From positions 4,345,001-4,409,000 of the forward strand of contig NC_134025.1 in the NCBI RefSeq assembly GCF_964204645.1: a DNA stretch of 64,000 nt, read 5' to 3'. The position numbers were made by a program, and so were the translations under genes. The notes beneath the pieces are model-generated. The model had not been told where the DNA came from, made no database searches, and saw nothing but the letters and a program-made list of their open reading frames with translations. This DNA comes from Tubulanus polymorphus. Lineage: Eukaryota; Nemertea; Palaeonemertea; Tubulaniformes; Tubulanidae. Shown one piece after another: positions 11,853-24,300 of the stretch (its first letter is position 1; every line of letters begins with the position of its first letter).

Positions 11853-13561
11853 ACATCACAATGAAATGGGTTTCAGAAGGAAATGTTAAAATTTATCAAT
11901 TATTTCACTTAAAATATATAACTATGGTAAAAACCAAAGAGGAATTAACATACGCAATACGACGATAATGCATTCGAAATATTGAATTGCATCTTATATC
12001 ACTTTATGTACGAAATTGATTTCATATTATTCTTTTTCTCTACTCGCTGATTGGAATTTGAAACCGAGAAGTCGTAGGTTCTAAGCGAAGTCGTTATTTC
12101 TAATAAATATGAACTCATGCCAATAAAAGTCAGTAATTCCATGATGCAGTTGTAGTTATTATTATGAGAATGACGTTGACTAATTGCAAGGATACATTTC
12201 TCATATCACAGAAGTGATACACACATAAATAATGCATATGCTTTTAGATACGTAGATGTTATCCAGGTTTCTGAAATGTATAAATGCCATTCGTTTAACG
12301 TCACAACACCGTGACGCATGTGAAAAATACACGTGATAAAAGTAACCTCGTTTCGTCAACTGTCAACGTGATATCCACTAGGGAAGGACAGTCGGAACCC
12401 GCAATGATTACTATTTGCCGTTGAAAACGATATTGGGATTTCTGTGTACTAGAATAGCACATATTTACCGCCGAAATATATAAATCTTCTCATTATATTC
12501 TTTTCTATACAATACGGACCACTGGACACAGTTTTATAGTCCGGTATTAACTTTAACCCAGGGGAAAATGAATTGAGTTAACCCCCGGGTTTAAGTTAAT
12601 ACCCAGGTCTATAAAACCGGGCCCTGGAGCCTAATTGATACTAATCCGTGCCAAATTTTAAATGATAATTCTATATTTTCGTAGATAACGATATTCTATT
12701 CTTTAGCAAAACTCATCCCCAGATTTACTGTATTGCAGACTCATTTTATTATAAAGAATGCCAGTTGTGTAGGTTCACATATATTTTTAAGAGTCTGAAA
12801 ATTTTCTCGGAGTCCAGCGCACTAATCGGTTAATAGTTTGTCCCCTACGGCCATCAAAGACTTTGGCAAGCGAGTATTATGTTAGTTCACATTTTCTCCG
12901 CTATGGTTATACGTAGGGGCACTACAAGACGGTCGAGATCGGACCTCACTGTGGCGGGCGAATCGTGCTTTATTTGATGAAATTAATAGAAATGAAATTC
13001 TCAAACTTTTGAATAGAAATGATTCTCAATTTGATCGATACGATTTTTTATTTCCTAAACACATTCCCTAATACTATTATCAGATACTCCTACTGAATTT
13101 ATGGCCAGTTTATCGAAAAGTTCTGGGTTAAAAACACCCGGTTCTTCGGGTAATATGATAATAAAAAAGTATTTGGTTACGTATTCAGCGTCATTCATAG
13201 TAAAAGTTATCATCACAGTTTGGAAGGAAATTTCATATAATTTCGAATAAGTCACCACTAGCAAACGAATGTCCATGATTTTCTAAGCAAGATTTCTTTT
13301 TATTGGAACTATGTCTTTGAGATCTAATTGTGGTCCATTATTGGAGGTACCGGTATATGGTTTCGGAGCTGGTCGCTGTCGTTATCGGTTTCGCATTGGT
13401 TATTGATAATTTGTTGTGGGGCAAAGTAAATTTGAGTTCACGTTGGTTAACGATCTACTGCTACTTTCCAATAATGATTTAATGATTCATTCCTATATCA
13501 GATAAAATGAATGAGTGTGATATTAGTTTCCGGCACCATGTCCAGGTCCAGAGCCGATGAT
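11853..13561. other. Array spacer between MAM copies 1 and 2
   Basis: Duplicated spacer holding a foldback element (12519-12627). A block at about 12833-13290 looks weakly gene-like in short frames, but its indels between copies are not multiples of three. No supported gene. Confidence 0.5.
12519..12627. mobile_element. MITE-like foldback element, array spacer 1
   Basis: Imperfect terminal inverted repeats: CAGTTTTATAG with TATTAACTTTAACCC on the left, and GGGTTTAAGTTAATACC with CTATAAAACCGGGCC on the right. About 109 bp, non-coding. It sits at the same place in the next spacer, so it was inserted before the unit was duplicated. Confidence 0.7.
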
Positions 13562-14730
13562 ATGGAATCGCTCGTAAAAACTGCTGTATTTATGGCGATC
13601 ATCACGGTTGGAGTTTCTAGTTCAGTATGCACAAGACAGCTATGCGTGAATCATTGTAAAGCAATCGGTATGAATTGTTTTGGATTAGAAATACATAGGT
13701 CGGATGGTTTATGTTGTCACCATGTAAGCACCGAATTTGCGAACGGTAAGAATTGTAACATTTGAAAATTAAGAATCATTACATCGGTTTGAATGTCTAT
13801 AAAACACGTAACTCGTAGAAATATGCTCGCTTTTATAAGTATTCACAACAAAAACAAACAATATACACAAAATACATGATCGATTTTACCGATCACACAA
13901 GATCCTCATCAGGTCTACTTAGTGTGGGTCTTGTGTGATAATCCAATAACTCTCTATCGAAATAACTAATTCGTCGATACTTTGATACTGGCGTGTCGAT
14001 TGTTTTCGGATTGATTTAGAAACGGAAGACTTCGAAGATGGATTTGGATTTTGGGCAACTAGTGGATCAGGGTCCTGGAAACGTTACATTGGAAAAACAC
14101 CGTCGGAAAACACAGGGCCGTCTGGTGATCATACGTCTGGCGGAGGTACGAATTTTTATGTTGAGTGACAACCTAGTCAGTTCAATTCGTAACTCCTGAA
14201 TTGCTTCATATTATTTACTCATTATAATCTAGGTTATTACATATATCTGAAATCGTCCCAGTATGGTAACTATTATGTAAGACTCTACAGAATGCTGGCG
14301 ACAACATCAAACAAATGTAAAATGCACTTCTCGTACCACATGTACGATGATATGGCTACAATGTCATCTTATCTCAGACTTAAGATTGGAAGTTCTCAAG
14401 TTTTTAAACTTTGGGGAAATCAAGGAAATCAATGGTTTACCAGCGCAAATATTGATGTACCTGCTAGGGTGAATAATTGGGTAAGGTTCACTCTATACCA
14501 AAATGATATTTTTGTTATTCTATCATCAAAAGCATGAAATCGTTCTCTTTTCGCTGTTTTGTCGCTATGGCCAGCTTAATCGTAATTTCATTGTTTTTCC
14601 TTGCATCTAATTGAACTAAAATCCAGTTTCTCGTGTTTTCCTTGAATTACAGATTATCTTCACTGGGTACAAAGGCTATGGATCCCGTTTTGAGATGGCT
14701 CTTGACGACATCGTATTTACGAACTGTTAA
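13562..14730 (+). CDS. Secreted Cys-rich/MAM-domain protein, array copy 2
   Basis: Exons 13562-13745, 14020-14145, 14233-14480 and 14653-14730, with the same structure and phases as copy 1. The protein has a signal peptide, a Cys-rich segment and a MAM domain ending in DDIVFTNC. It differs from copy 3 at very few places, including NNW for NQW at the end of exon 3. An upstream in-frame ATG at 13511 would add 17 residues ahead of the hydrophobic stretch; the ATG at 13562 is preferred because it matches copy 1 and gives a normal signal peptide. Function is inferred from the MAM fold only. Confidence 0.8.
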
Positions 14731-16455
14731 ACATGACAATGAAATGGGTTTCAGAAGAAAATGTTAAAATCTATCAATTATTTCACTTAAAATATATAAC
14801 CATGGTAAAAACCAAAGAGGAATATAGATACGAAATACCACGATAGCGCATTCGAAATATTGAATTGCATCTTATATCACTTTATTTACGAAATTGATTT
14901 CATATTATTCTTTTTCTCTACTCGCTGATTGAGTTTATATGTGATTGGAATTTGAAACCGAGAAGTCGTAGGTTCTAAGCGAAGTCGTTATTTCTAATAA
15001 ATATGAACTCATGCCATTTAAAGTCAGTAATTCCATGATGCAGTTGTAGTTATTATTATGACAATGACGTTGACTAATTGCAAGGATACATTTCTCATAT
15101 CACAGAAGTGATACACACATAAATAATGCATATGCTTTTAGATACGTAGATGTTATCCAGGTTTCTGAAATGTATAAATGCCATTCGTTTAACGTCACAA
15201 CACCGTGACGCATGTGAAAAATACACGTGATAAAAGTAACCTCGTTTCGTCAACTGTCAACGTGATATCCACTAGGGAAGGACAGTCGGAACCCGCAATG
15301 ATTACTATTTGCCGTTGAAAACGATATTGGGATTTCTGTGTACTAGAATAGCACATATTTACCGCCGAAATATATAAATCTTCTCATTATATTCTTTTCT
15401 ATACAATACGGACCACTGGACACAGTTTTATAGTCCGGTATTAACTTTAACCCAGGGGAAAATGAATTGAGTTAACCCCCGGGTTTAAGTTAATACCCAG
15501 GTCTATAAAACCGGGCCCTGGAGCCTAATTGATACTAATCCGTGCCAAATTTTAAATGATAATTCTATATTTTCGTAGATAACGATATTCTATTCTTTAG
15601 CAAAACTCATCCCCAGATTTACTGTATTGCAGACTCATTTTATTATAAAGAATGCCAGTTGTGTAGGTTCACATATATTTTTAAGAGTCTGAAAATTTTC
15701 TCGGAGTCCAGCGCACTAATCGGTTAATAGTTTGTCCACTACGGCCATCAAAGACTTTGGCAAGCGAGTATTATGTTAGTTCACATTTTCTCCGCTATGG
15801 TTATACGTAGGGGCACTACAAGACGGTCGAGATCGGACCTCACTGTGGCGGGCGAATCGTGCTTTATTTGATGAAATTAATAGAAATGAAATTCTCAAAC
15901 TTTTGAATAGAAATGATTCTCAATTTGATCGATACGATTTTTTATTTCCTAAACACATTCCCTAATACTATTATCAGATACTCCTACTGAATTTATGGCC
16001 AGTTTATCGAAAAGTTCTGGGTTAAAAACACCCGGTTCTTCGGGTAATATGATAATAAAACAGTATTTGGTTACGTATTCAGCGTCATTCATAGTAAAAG
16101 TTATCATCACAGTTTGGAAGGAAATTTCATATAATTTCGAATAAGTCACCACTAGCAAACGAATGTCCATGATTTTCTAAGCAAGATTTCTTTTTATTGG
16201 AACTATGTCTTTGAGATCTAATTGTGGTCCATTATTGGAGGTACCGGTATATGGTTTCGGAGCTGGTCGCTGTCGTTATCGGTTTCGCATTGGTTATTGA
16301 TAATTTGTTGTGGGGCAAAGTAAATTTGAGTTCACGTTGGTTAACGATCTACTGCTACTTTCCAATAATGATTTAATGATTCATTCCTATATCAGATAAA
16401 ATGAATGAGTGTGATATTAGTTTCCGTCACCATGTCCAGGTCCAGAGCCGATGAT
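14731..16455. other. Array spacer between MAM copies 2 and 3
   Basis: Nearly identical to the spacer at 11853-13561, including the foldback element and the flanking non-coding block. No supported gene. Confidence 0.5.
15413..15521. mobile_element. MITE-like foldback element, array spacer 2
   Basis: Same element as at 12519-12627, offset by 2,894 bp, carried along by the tandem duplication. A truncated relative lies near 18300-18390 in the third spacer, where only the left half matches. Confidence 0.7.
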
Positions 16456-17625
16456 ATGGAATCGCTCGTAAAAACTGCTGTATTTATGGCGATCATCACG
16501 GTTGGAGTTTCTAGTTCAGTATGCACAAGACAGCTATGCGTGAATCATTGTAAAGCAATCGGTATGAATTGTTTTGGATTAGAAATACATAGGTCGGATG
16601 GTTTATGTTGTCACCATGTAAGCACCGAATTTGCGAACGGTAAGAATTGTAACATTTGAAAATTAAGAATCATTACATCGGTTTGAATGTCTATAAAACA
16701 CGTAACTCGTAGAAATATGCTCGCTTTTATAAGTATTCACAACAAAAACAAACAATATACACAAAATACATGATCGATTTTACCGATCACACAAGATCCT
16801 CATCAGGTCTACTTAGTGTGGGTCTTGTGTGATAATCCAATAACTCTCTATCGAAATAACTAATTCGTCGATACTTTGATACTGGCGTGTCGATTGTTTT
16901 CGGATTGATTTAGAAACGGAAGACTTCGAAGATGGATTTGGATTTTGGGCAACTAGTGGATCAGGGTCCTGGAAACGTTACATTGGAAAAACACCGTCGG
17001 AAAACACAGGGCCGTCTGGTGATCATACGTCTGGCGGAGGTACGAATTTTTATGTTGAGTGACAACCTAGTCAGTTCAATTCGTAACTCCTGAATTGCTT
17101 CATATTATTTACTCATTATAATCTAGGTTATTACATATATCTGAAATCGTCCCAGTATGGTAACTATTATGTAAGACTCTACAGAATGCTGGCGACAACA
17201 TCAAACAAATGTAAAATGCACTTCTCGTACCACATGTACGATGATATGGCTACAATGTCATCTTATCTCAGACTTAAGATTGGAAGTTCTCAAGTTTTTA
17301 AACTTTGGGGAAATCAAGGAAATCAATGGTTTACCAGCGCAAATATTGATGTACCTGCTAGGGTGAATCAATGGGTAAGGTTCACTCTATACCAAAATGA
17401 TCTTTCTTGTTATTCTATCATCAAAAGCATGAAATCGTTCTCTTTTCGCTGTTTTGTCGCTATGGCCAGCTTAATCGTAATTTCATTGTTTTTCCTTGCA
17501 TCTAATTGAACTAAAATCCAGTTTCTCGTGTTTTCCTTGAATTACAGATTATCTTCACTGGGTACAAAGGCTATGGATCCCGTTTTGAGATGGCTCTTGA
17601 CGACATCGTATTTACGAACTGTTAA
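16456..17625 (+). CDS. Secreted Cys-rich/MAM-domain protein, array copy 3
   Basis: Exons 16456-16639, 16914-17039, 17127-17374 and 17548-17625. Signal peptide, Cys-rich segment and MAM domain as in copies 1 and 2. It is close to sequence-identical with copy 2 through exons, introns and spacers, so it is the youngest duplicate, or possibly an assembly artefact. The frame is intact throughout and the stop follows DDIVFTNC. Confidence 0.8.
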
Positions 17626-19355
17626 ACATGACAATGAAATGGGTTTCAGAAGAAAATGTTAAAATCTATCAATTATTTCACTTAAAATATATAACCATGG
17701 TAAAAACCAAAGAGGAATATAGATACGAAATACCACGATAGCGCATTCAAAATATTGAATTGCATCTTATATCACTTTATTTACGAAATTGATTTCATAT
17801 TATTCTTTTTCTCTACTCGCTGATTGAGTTTATATGTGATTGGAATTTGAAACCGAGAAGTCGTAGGTTCTAAGCGAAGTCGTTATTTCTAATAAATATG
17901 AACTCATGCCATTTAAAGTCAGTAATTCCATGATGCAGTTGTAGTTATTATTATGACAATGACGTTGACTAATTGCAAGGATACATTTCTCATATCACAG
18001 AAGTGATACACACATCAATAATGCATATGCTTTTTAGATAGATGTTATCCAAGTTTCTAAAATGTATAAATGCCATTCGTTTAACGTCACAACACCGTGA
18101 CGCATGTGAAAAATACACGTGATAAAAGTAACCTCGTTTCGTCAACTGTCGACGTGATATCCACTATGGAAGGACAGTCGGGACACGCAATGATTACCAT
18201 TTGCCGTTGAAAACGATAGCGGGATTTCTGTGTACTAGAATAGCGCATATTTACCGCCGAAATATATAAATTTTCTCATTATATTCTTTTCTATACAATA
18301 CGGACCACTAGGCCCAGTTTTATAGTCCGGTATTAACTTTAACCCAGGAGATTTGGACTTACGTCACGACTGTGCAACTGGCCCCAGCTGGAGCCTAATT
18401 GATACTATCCGTCCCCAATTTTAAATGATGATTCTATATTTTCGTAGATAACGATATTCTATTTTTTTTTAAATCAAAACTCATCCCTAAATTTACTCTA
18501 TTACAGACTAATTTCATTAGAAAGAATGCCAGTTGTGTAGGTTCACATATATTTTTGAGAGTCTGAAAACTTTCTCCAGCGCGAGTCCAGCGCACTAATC
18601 GGTTAATAGTTTGTCCACTACGGCCATTCAAAAACTTTGGCAAGCGAGTATTATGTTAGTTCACGTTTTCCCGCTATGGTTATACATAGGGGCACCACAA
18701 GTCGGTCGAGATCGGACCTCACTGTGGCGGGCGAATCTTCGTGCTTTATTTGATGAAATTAATAGAAATGAAATTCTCAAACTTTTGAATAGAAATGATT
18801 CTCAATTTGATCGATACGATTTTTTATTTTGCTTAACACATTCCCTAATACTTATAAAAAATTATCAGATACTCCTACTGAATTTATGGCCAGTTTATCG
18901 AAAAGTTCTGGGTTAAAAACACCCGGTTCTTTGGGTAATATGATAATAAAACAGTATCTGGTTACGTATTCAGCGTCATTCATAGTAAAAATTATCATGA
19001 CAGTTTGAATGGAAATTTCATATAATTTCGAATGTCACCACTAGCAAACGAATGTCCATGATTTTCTAAGCAAGATTTCTTTTTATTGGAACTATGGAAG
19101 TCTTTGAGATCTAATTGTGGTCCATTATTGGAGGTACCGGTATAGGGTTTCGGAGCTGGTCACTGTCGTTATTAGTATCGTATTGGTTATTGATAATTTG
19201 TTGTGCGGCAAAGTAAATTTGGGTTAACAATGATTAACGATCTACTGAAATGCTACTTTCCAATAATGATTTAATAATTCATTCCTATATCAGATAAAAT
19301 GAATGAGTGTGATATTAGTTTCCGACAAACTGTCCCCAAGTCCAGAGCCGATGAT
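17626..19355. other. Array spacer between MAM copies 3 and 4
   Basis: More diverged version of the array spacer, with a truncated foldback element near 18300-18390. A longer open frame at 18611-18916 arises here because of indels relative to the other spacers; those indels argue that the block is not under coding constraint. Confidence 0.45.
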
Positions 19356-20541
19356 ATGGAATCGCTCGTAAAAACTGCTGTATTTATGGCGATCATCACG
19401 GATGGAGTTTCTAGTTCAGTATGCACAAGACAGCTATGCGTGAATCATTGTAAAGCAATCGGTATGAATTGTTTTGGAATAGAAATAGATAGGTCGGATG
19501 GTTTATGTTGTCACCATGTAAGAACCGAATTTGCTAATGGTAAGGATTCTAATGTATATAAAAACTAAGAGTTATAGAGGTTTAAAATATCCATAAACAC
19601 TCAACTGGTAGAATACCCTCACTTTTATGAAATTCGCAACGAAAAACATTCAAAATGCATGATCGATTTCGATGTTTACACAAGATTTTCATCTGGTATA
19701 ACTGGCGAGAATCTTGTGTAATGAATAACAGTTACCCCTTACCAGAATTTACATCGGTTTGCTAAACTAATTCACCACTGTTTTGATATTGTTTTGATAG
19801 TGTTTCAATTTTCTTTTGATTCATTTAGAAACGGAGGACTTCGAAGATGGATTTGGTTTTTGGGAAACAACAGGTGGATGGAATCGTTACATTGGAAAAA
19901 CACCGACGGAAAACACAGGGCCATCTGGTGATCATACGTCTGGCGAGGTATGAATTCTTCCTGCATTTTTCATGCTGAGTGAGAACAGTCATTTCAATTC
20001 GTGACTCCTTGAATTGCTTCATATTATGTACTCATTATAATCTAGGTTATTACATATATCTGAAAGCGCCTAGAAATAAAAACTATCATGTAAGACTGTC
20101 CAGAATACAGACGACAACATCAAACAAATGTAAAATGCACTTCTCGTACCACATGTACGATGATATGGCTACAATGTCATCTTATCTTAAACTTACGATT
20201 GGAGCTTCTGAAGTTTTTAAATTTTCGGGAAATCAAGGAAATCAGTGGTTTACCAGCGTAAGTTTTGATGTACCTGCAGATCAATGGGTAAGGATCATTC
20301 TATACCGAAATCACCTTTCTTGTTATTCTATCGTCAAAAGCATGAAATCGTACTCTTTTCGATGTTTTGTCGTTGTCGCCAGCCTAATCGTAATTCCATA
20401 GTTTTTCCTTGTATCTACTAAGTACTAAAATCCAGTTTCTTGTTTTTCTTTCTTGAATTACAGATTATCTTCACTGGATTCAAAACCTATGTTTCCTCTT
20501 TTGAGATGGCTCTTGATGACATTGTATTTACGAATTGCTAA
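19356..20541 (+). pseudogene. MAM-domain gene, array copy 4, apparently frameshifted
   Basis: Candidate exons 19356-19539, 19829-19947, 20046-20287 and 20464-20541. The signal peptide, Cys-rich segment and MAM blocks are recognisable, and splice sites and the final stop are retained. However, exon 2 is 119 nt instead of 126: a 6-nt in-frame difference plus one extra lost G just before the donor (GGCGAG against GGCGGAG). This leaves phase 0, while exon 3 needs phase 1, so reading meets a TGA within six codons of exon 3. It could be a pseudogene, a sequencing error, or use an unseen alternative splice site. Confidence 0.6.
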
Positions 20542-21394
20542 ACATGACAGTGAGATGTGTTTCAGAAAAAAAAAGTTAAAATTAATCATTTATTTCACTT
20601 ACAAACATACAAGTATGGTTAAAAGATCAAAAAGGAAATAAAATTAGAAATATCAAGATATCATGTTCGAAATATTGAATTGTATCTTATATCTCTTCAT
20701 GTAACGTCCCATTACGTCATAGATTATCATTACGCATGAGAAAAATATGCGTGACGTCAGCGAAGAAATTTTAGAAGGTCCAAATATTGCAACTCACTGT
20801 TTTGATTTATTCGGTAACCAGACCACCAGTGAGAAAAATGCGAGCTAGAAGATGACGGCAGAACTGCAAGCGAATCTCGTAAATACCAACGTCCGGCTCA
20901 CAGGGACGCTTTTCGATTTAGTTACACCTACTGAATTTTTCTTCCCAATTATTCATCTCTCAAGGTCAAGCTTAACAAAAATCCGTGGAATCAATTCATT
21001 TTCCAAATATTGGTACTTTCATTTGTTTATATTTACGTGGCCTCATTATATCCAATCAGTTATCAATCTATTAAGTAAGGCAATAATTTGAATCAAAAGG
21101 TCAAAAATTTCATGATTCTGACTGTAGAGCATATTCTCAACAACCTGTTAAATCTGTAATCGCGTATCATTAATCGGATACGTATCATTAATGATGACAC
21201 AGTGGTGTTACAAGTGAACGCTTGCTTGCCCCTGACATTAACTGCTTTAACCAAAGTCTGTTATGAAATTCATCGCATGGGTTGAATTTACCAAATATGA
21301 TTCGTCGTTGGTATATGACTACTGGCAAGTGTTATGCGCACTTCGCGAAGTATTATGTGCGCTTGGCTTAGTTCTCACAAATATACAAGCAGTC
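20542..21394. other. Intergenic, right edge of array to receptor gene
   Basis: The array similarity fades just after copy 4. Open frames here (20852-21091 and the upstream part of 21263-21523) show no domain. The region probably includes the receptor gene promoter and 5' UTR. Confidence 0.4.
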
Positions 21395-24300
21395 ATGGAT
21401 TTTGGGAAATATGTTTGTCATTTTGTATTCCTGGTTATATGTACAAATACGGTAGAAAAAAACACAGGTAATTTCTTTTCACTTGACACATCAAATTTTC
21501 ATTTTTTCTTCGTTCAGGGATGATATTCATAATCTTCCAGAAATATCAGATGAAGTTTTCTAAATTCTAGCTTCAGCTTTTTATACTGGAAGGTTAAATG
21601 AATGCTTCAGTATTGGCGCGCACTATACTGATATCGATAATACTACAAGACTTACCGAATTCATTCCGGGTAATGCCGTCATTACTCCCATACCATTTCG
21701 TCAACAACGAGTATTCAATTTGTGTCTAAGATCAACGGATATCTCTGGTCAACATATCCTTATAAAGGTTGACTCGAAGAAACTTAGGTCGTGGTCGCAA
21801 TGTTACAGTTCGCCTAGAGTAGAAGTATCAGATGGTAATATGAAAAGTTTGATATCTGTCGATAATGGCGTATTTCTAACGAGGAAAAGGTACGTGCACC
21901 TGGATGTGTTCATGAAGTACAACACATATAACGTCGAAGGATTTTGCAATGAACTGAGAATTAGCATAGTTGCGATACCAGAAAATATCATCAATATCGA
22001 GAAGAAGGAAATGCGTATCGAGACGTCATTGCCAAAATACGGTAAAATGCACTATACACTTTGGACTCTAAAGAGCGATGTTCGTTTGAAATTAAATCTT
22101 ACATCATTAGATGTCGGCTCGGATAATAAGGCTATAGAAGACTTACTGCAAATATACAAGATGGCAGAAATACGAACACCTTGGGAAAAAATTAACACAA
22201 ATATTTCACTAGATATGGACGATGGGTAAAATATTCATATTCATTTTTCCTTTTTTCGAAGAAGCAAAACCTCGCTTTCAAATGATAATGAGCAATGGAA
22301 TTTTCTTTTGATAATAGCTTTCCAGATAATGAGCATTTACGCATAATCGATGGCTCAACGCAAGGAATTTATTTTGGAAGAGATAAACTTCAACTTACGC
22401 GTAATTTACACGATCGTATACGCAGACAACTGCCATACTTCGTAACGAAATCGACCAGTTTGACCATTCTTCTCATAAACAGGGGTGAAGCTGCATTCAA
22501 TTTGACGATAAAACCAATACCAGGTAATAAACCGTTGAAATTGTGCTAAAGCATATTTCATATAAATTCAGCGTTGATTTTACATATGCAAGTAACTTTA
22601 TTCGCACAATTTTAAAGGTTTGTCCGATGGCAGATACTCGTGTGTGAGTGGTAAGATTATTTCTGCAAATCAACTTGCTGACGGTAAAATCGATTGCGAT
22701 TCCGGTGAAGATGAAACTGTGAATTGTAAGTAGATAAGTAGGCCTTTTAGTAGTTATTGTTAACAGCGTGAAATAAATGAGCATATTCTGCTGAATAAAT
22801 AACCATGAAATTGTACTGACGTTAATTCAGATCATGTCTGGTGGTTCTTTGCGTTGTCTAAAACGGCGGTAATCCCTGGAAACCCTGTAGCTACATTGTC
22901 TTCGCCAAACGTCTTGGTCACCAGAAGAAGTGGAGCTCAGGTTAAAGCACGATATTCGGAGACGATCAACTTCGGTAGTAGAGCACGGAACTGCTTCTAC
23001 GACACAGGTTACGTGTATTTCTTACTTATCGTTTAAAACATATGCAATAATGAATCGGTATCTTAACACTATTTTCTTTTTAGAATATTGTGGAAATGGA
23101 TTTACCATGTATTTCCGTATAAAAGCGAATGGACTGCAAAGAAAAGATGTGTCAATATTTCGACAGGAATATAACGATTGCACATTGACTCAATATGGAA
23201 TAGATATCAAGTTGGCTGAATGCAATCTAAATGTTGAGATTAGTAATAAGCATCATATATGGACATCACAATATTACTCTTCCGAATGTTTACTTCTCGT
23301 TGATTGGTCCGATTTATTTGTTATATGGAGCCCTAGGAATGGCATAAAGGTACGACACAAAAATAAGAAATATCCATAATTATTATTGACGCAAGACGTT
23401 TTAGTTGATATTCTGTTTGACTTTTTTAGTCAAAGTACAATAAAATGTATGTCATTCTAGATCCATATAAACGATGTTGAGCATAGTGCACATGTCGTAA
23501 CCTCCCAGATTAGACTACGATTGTTTTATGGTTCAAACCTATTTGGATTCATGAGTATGTATGGGTTGCTAACTTCATCTTAACTTAAAATAAAACTATT
23601 AAACCTTTTGTAAGATACTCGATAAACATGGCGATTTTTCCAAATGGTACGTACATGTATTGAAGTATAATTTTGTCCATGTCCTATACAAACAGGTCTG
23701 CCATTCAATACGACCTGGCATTCTAATCTTAATATTGTGAGTATCAAGTTTTTCGATTGGGAAGTAACGTTCCAGCAAAGGAAGCGAGCTATTGGTGAGT
23801 CAATTCTTTTTTTATCTTAAAATAGGGATTGACCCTGTTATTTATATGGTTGGTAAATTTTGTTCGAACTTTTTGATTGAGTGTCCCTTAAAAAACCCAC
23901 CGTCAATTCTACCGTTATGCTTTATTATTACATTCGTTTCGTCAATGAACTTCATTAACTTTTATTTAGAGGATTCATGTTTTCCGAATCCGTGTCTTAA
24001 CGGTGGAACCTGCAGGAAGCACAGAGTAAGGAACTTCATCTGCTTGTGTGCCGCAGATTTTTCGGAATCCATGTGTCAACATTGTATGTAATTCACAACT
24101 ACGAAAAAATGGTAAAGTGGGGAAATTGATTGAAAAATTATGCAATTTTTGGCAAATATATTTCAGATGATGAATCATGTTCTGATAATTTACCGCTTGG
24201 AATGATGTCTGGCCGAATTGTAGATTCACAAATAAGATATTCCTCATGTTTATTCGAATCCAAGAATTTCACGAACTTTAAATGGTCGATGCGACTTTCG

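Larger units (their letters stand above)
10190..20600. repeat. Tandem gene array, four units of about 2.9 kb
   Basis: Equivalent start codons fall at 10689, 13562, 16456 and 19356, spacings of 2,873, 2,894 and 2,900 bp. Exons, introns and spacer are all duplicated. Units 2 and 3 are almost identical over the full period, while units 1 and 4 are more diverged and share some exon-1 variants with each other. This indicates repeated unequal crossing-over with one very recent event. Confidence 0.93.

Noticed and set aside
13055-16170. 73-codon minus-strand frame present in two spacers (13055-13276 and 15949-16170) as a conserved gene
   Set aside because: The two copies lie in the nearly identical units, so conservation is uninformative. 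The diverged third spacer has indels that are not multiples of three in the same block.
18611-18916. 101-codon frame in the third array spacer
   Set aside because: The equivalent frame is broken in the other spacers by small indels, and no domain is recognised.
20852-21091. 79-codon frame between the MAM array and the receptor as a gene
   Set aside because: No domain, no paralogue and no good splice context; probably a chance frame.
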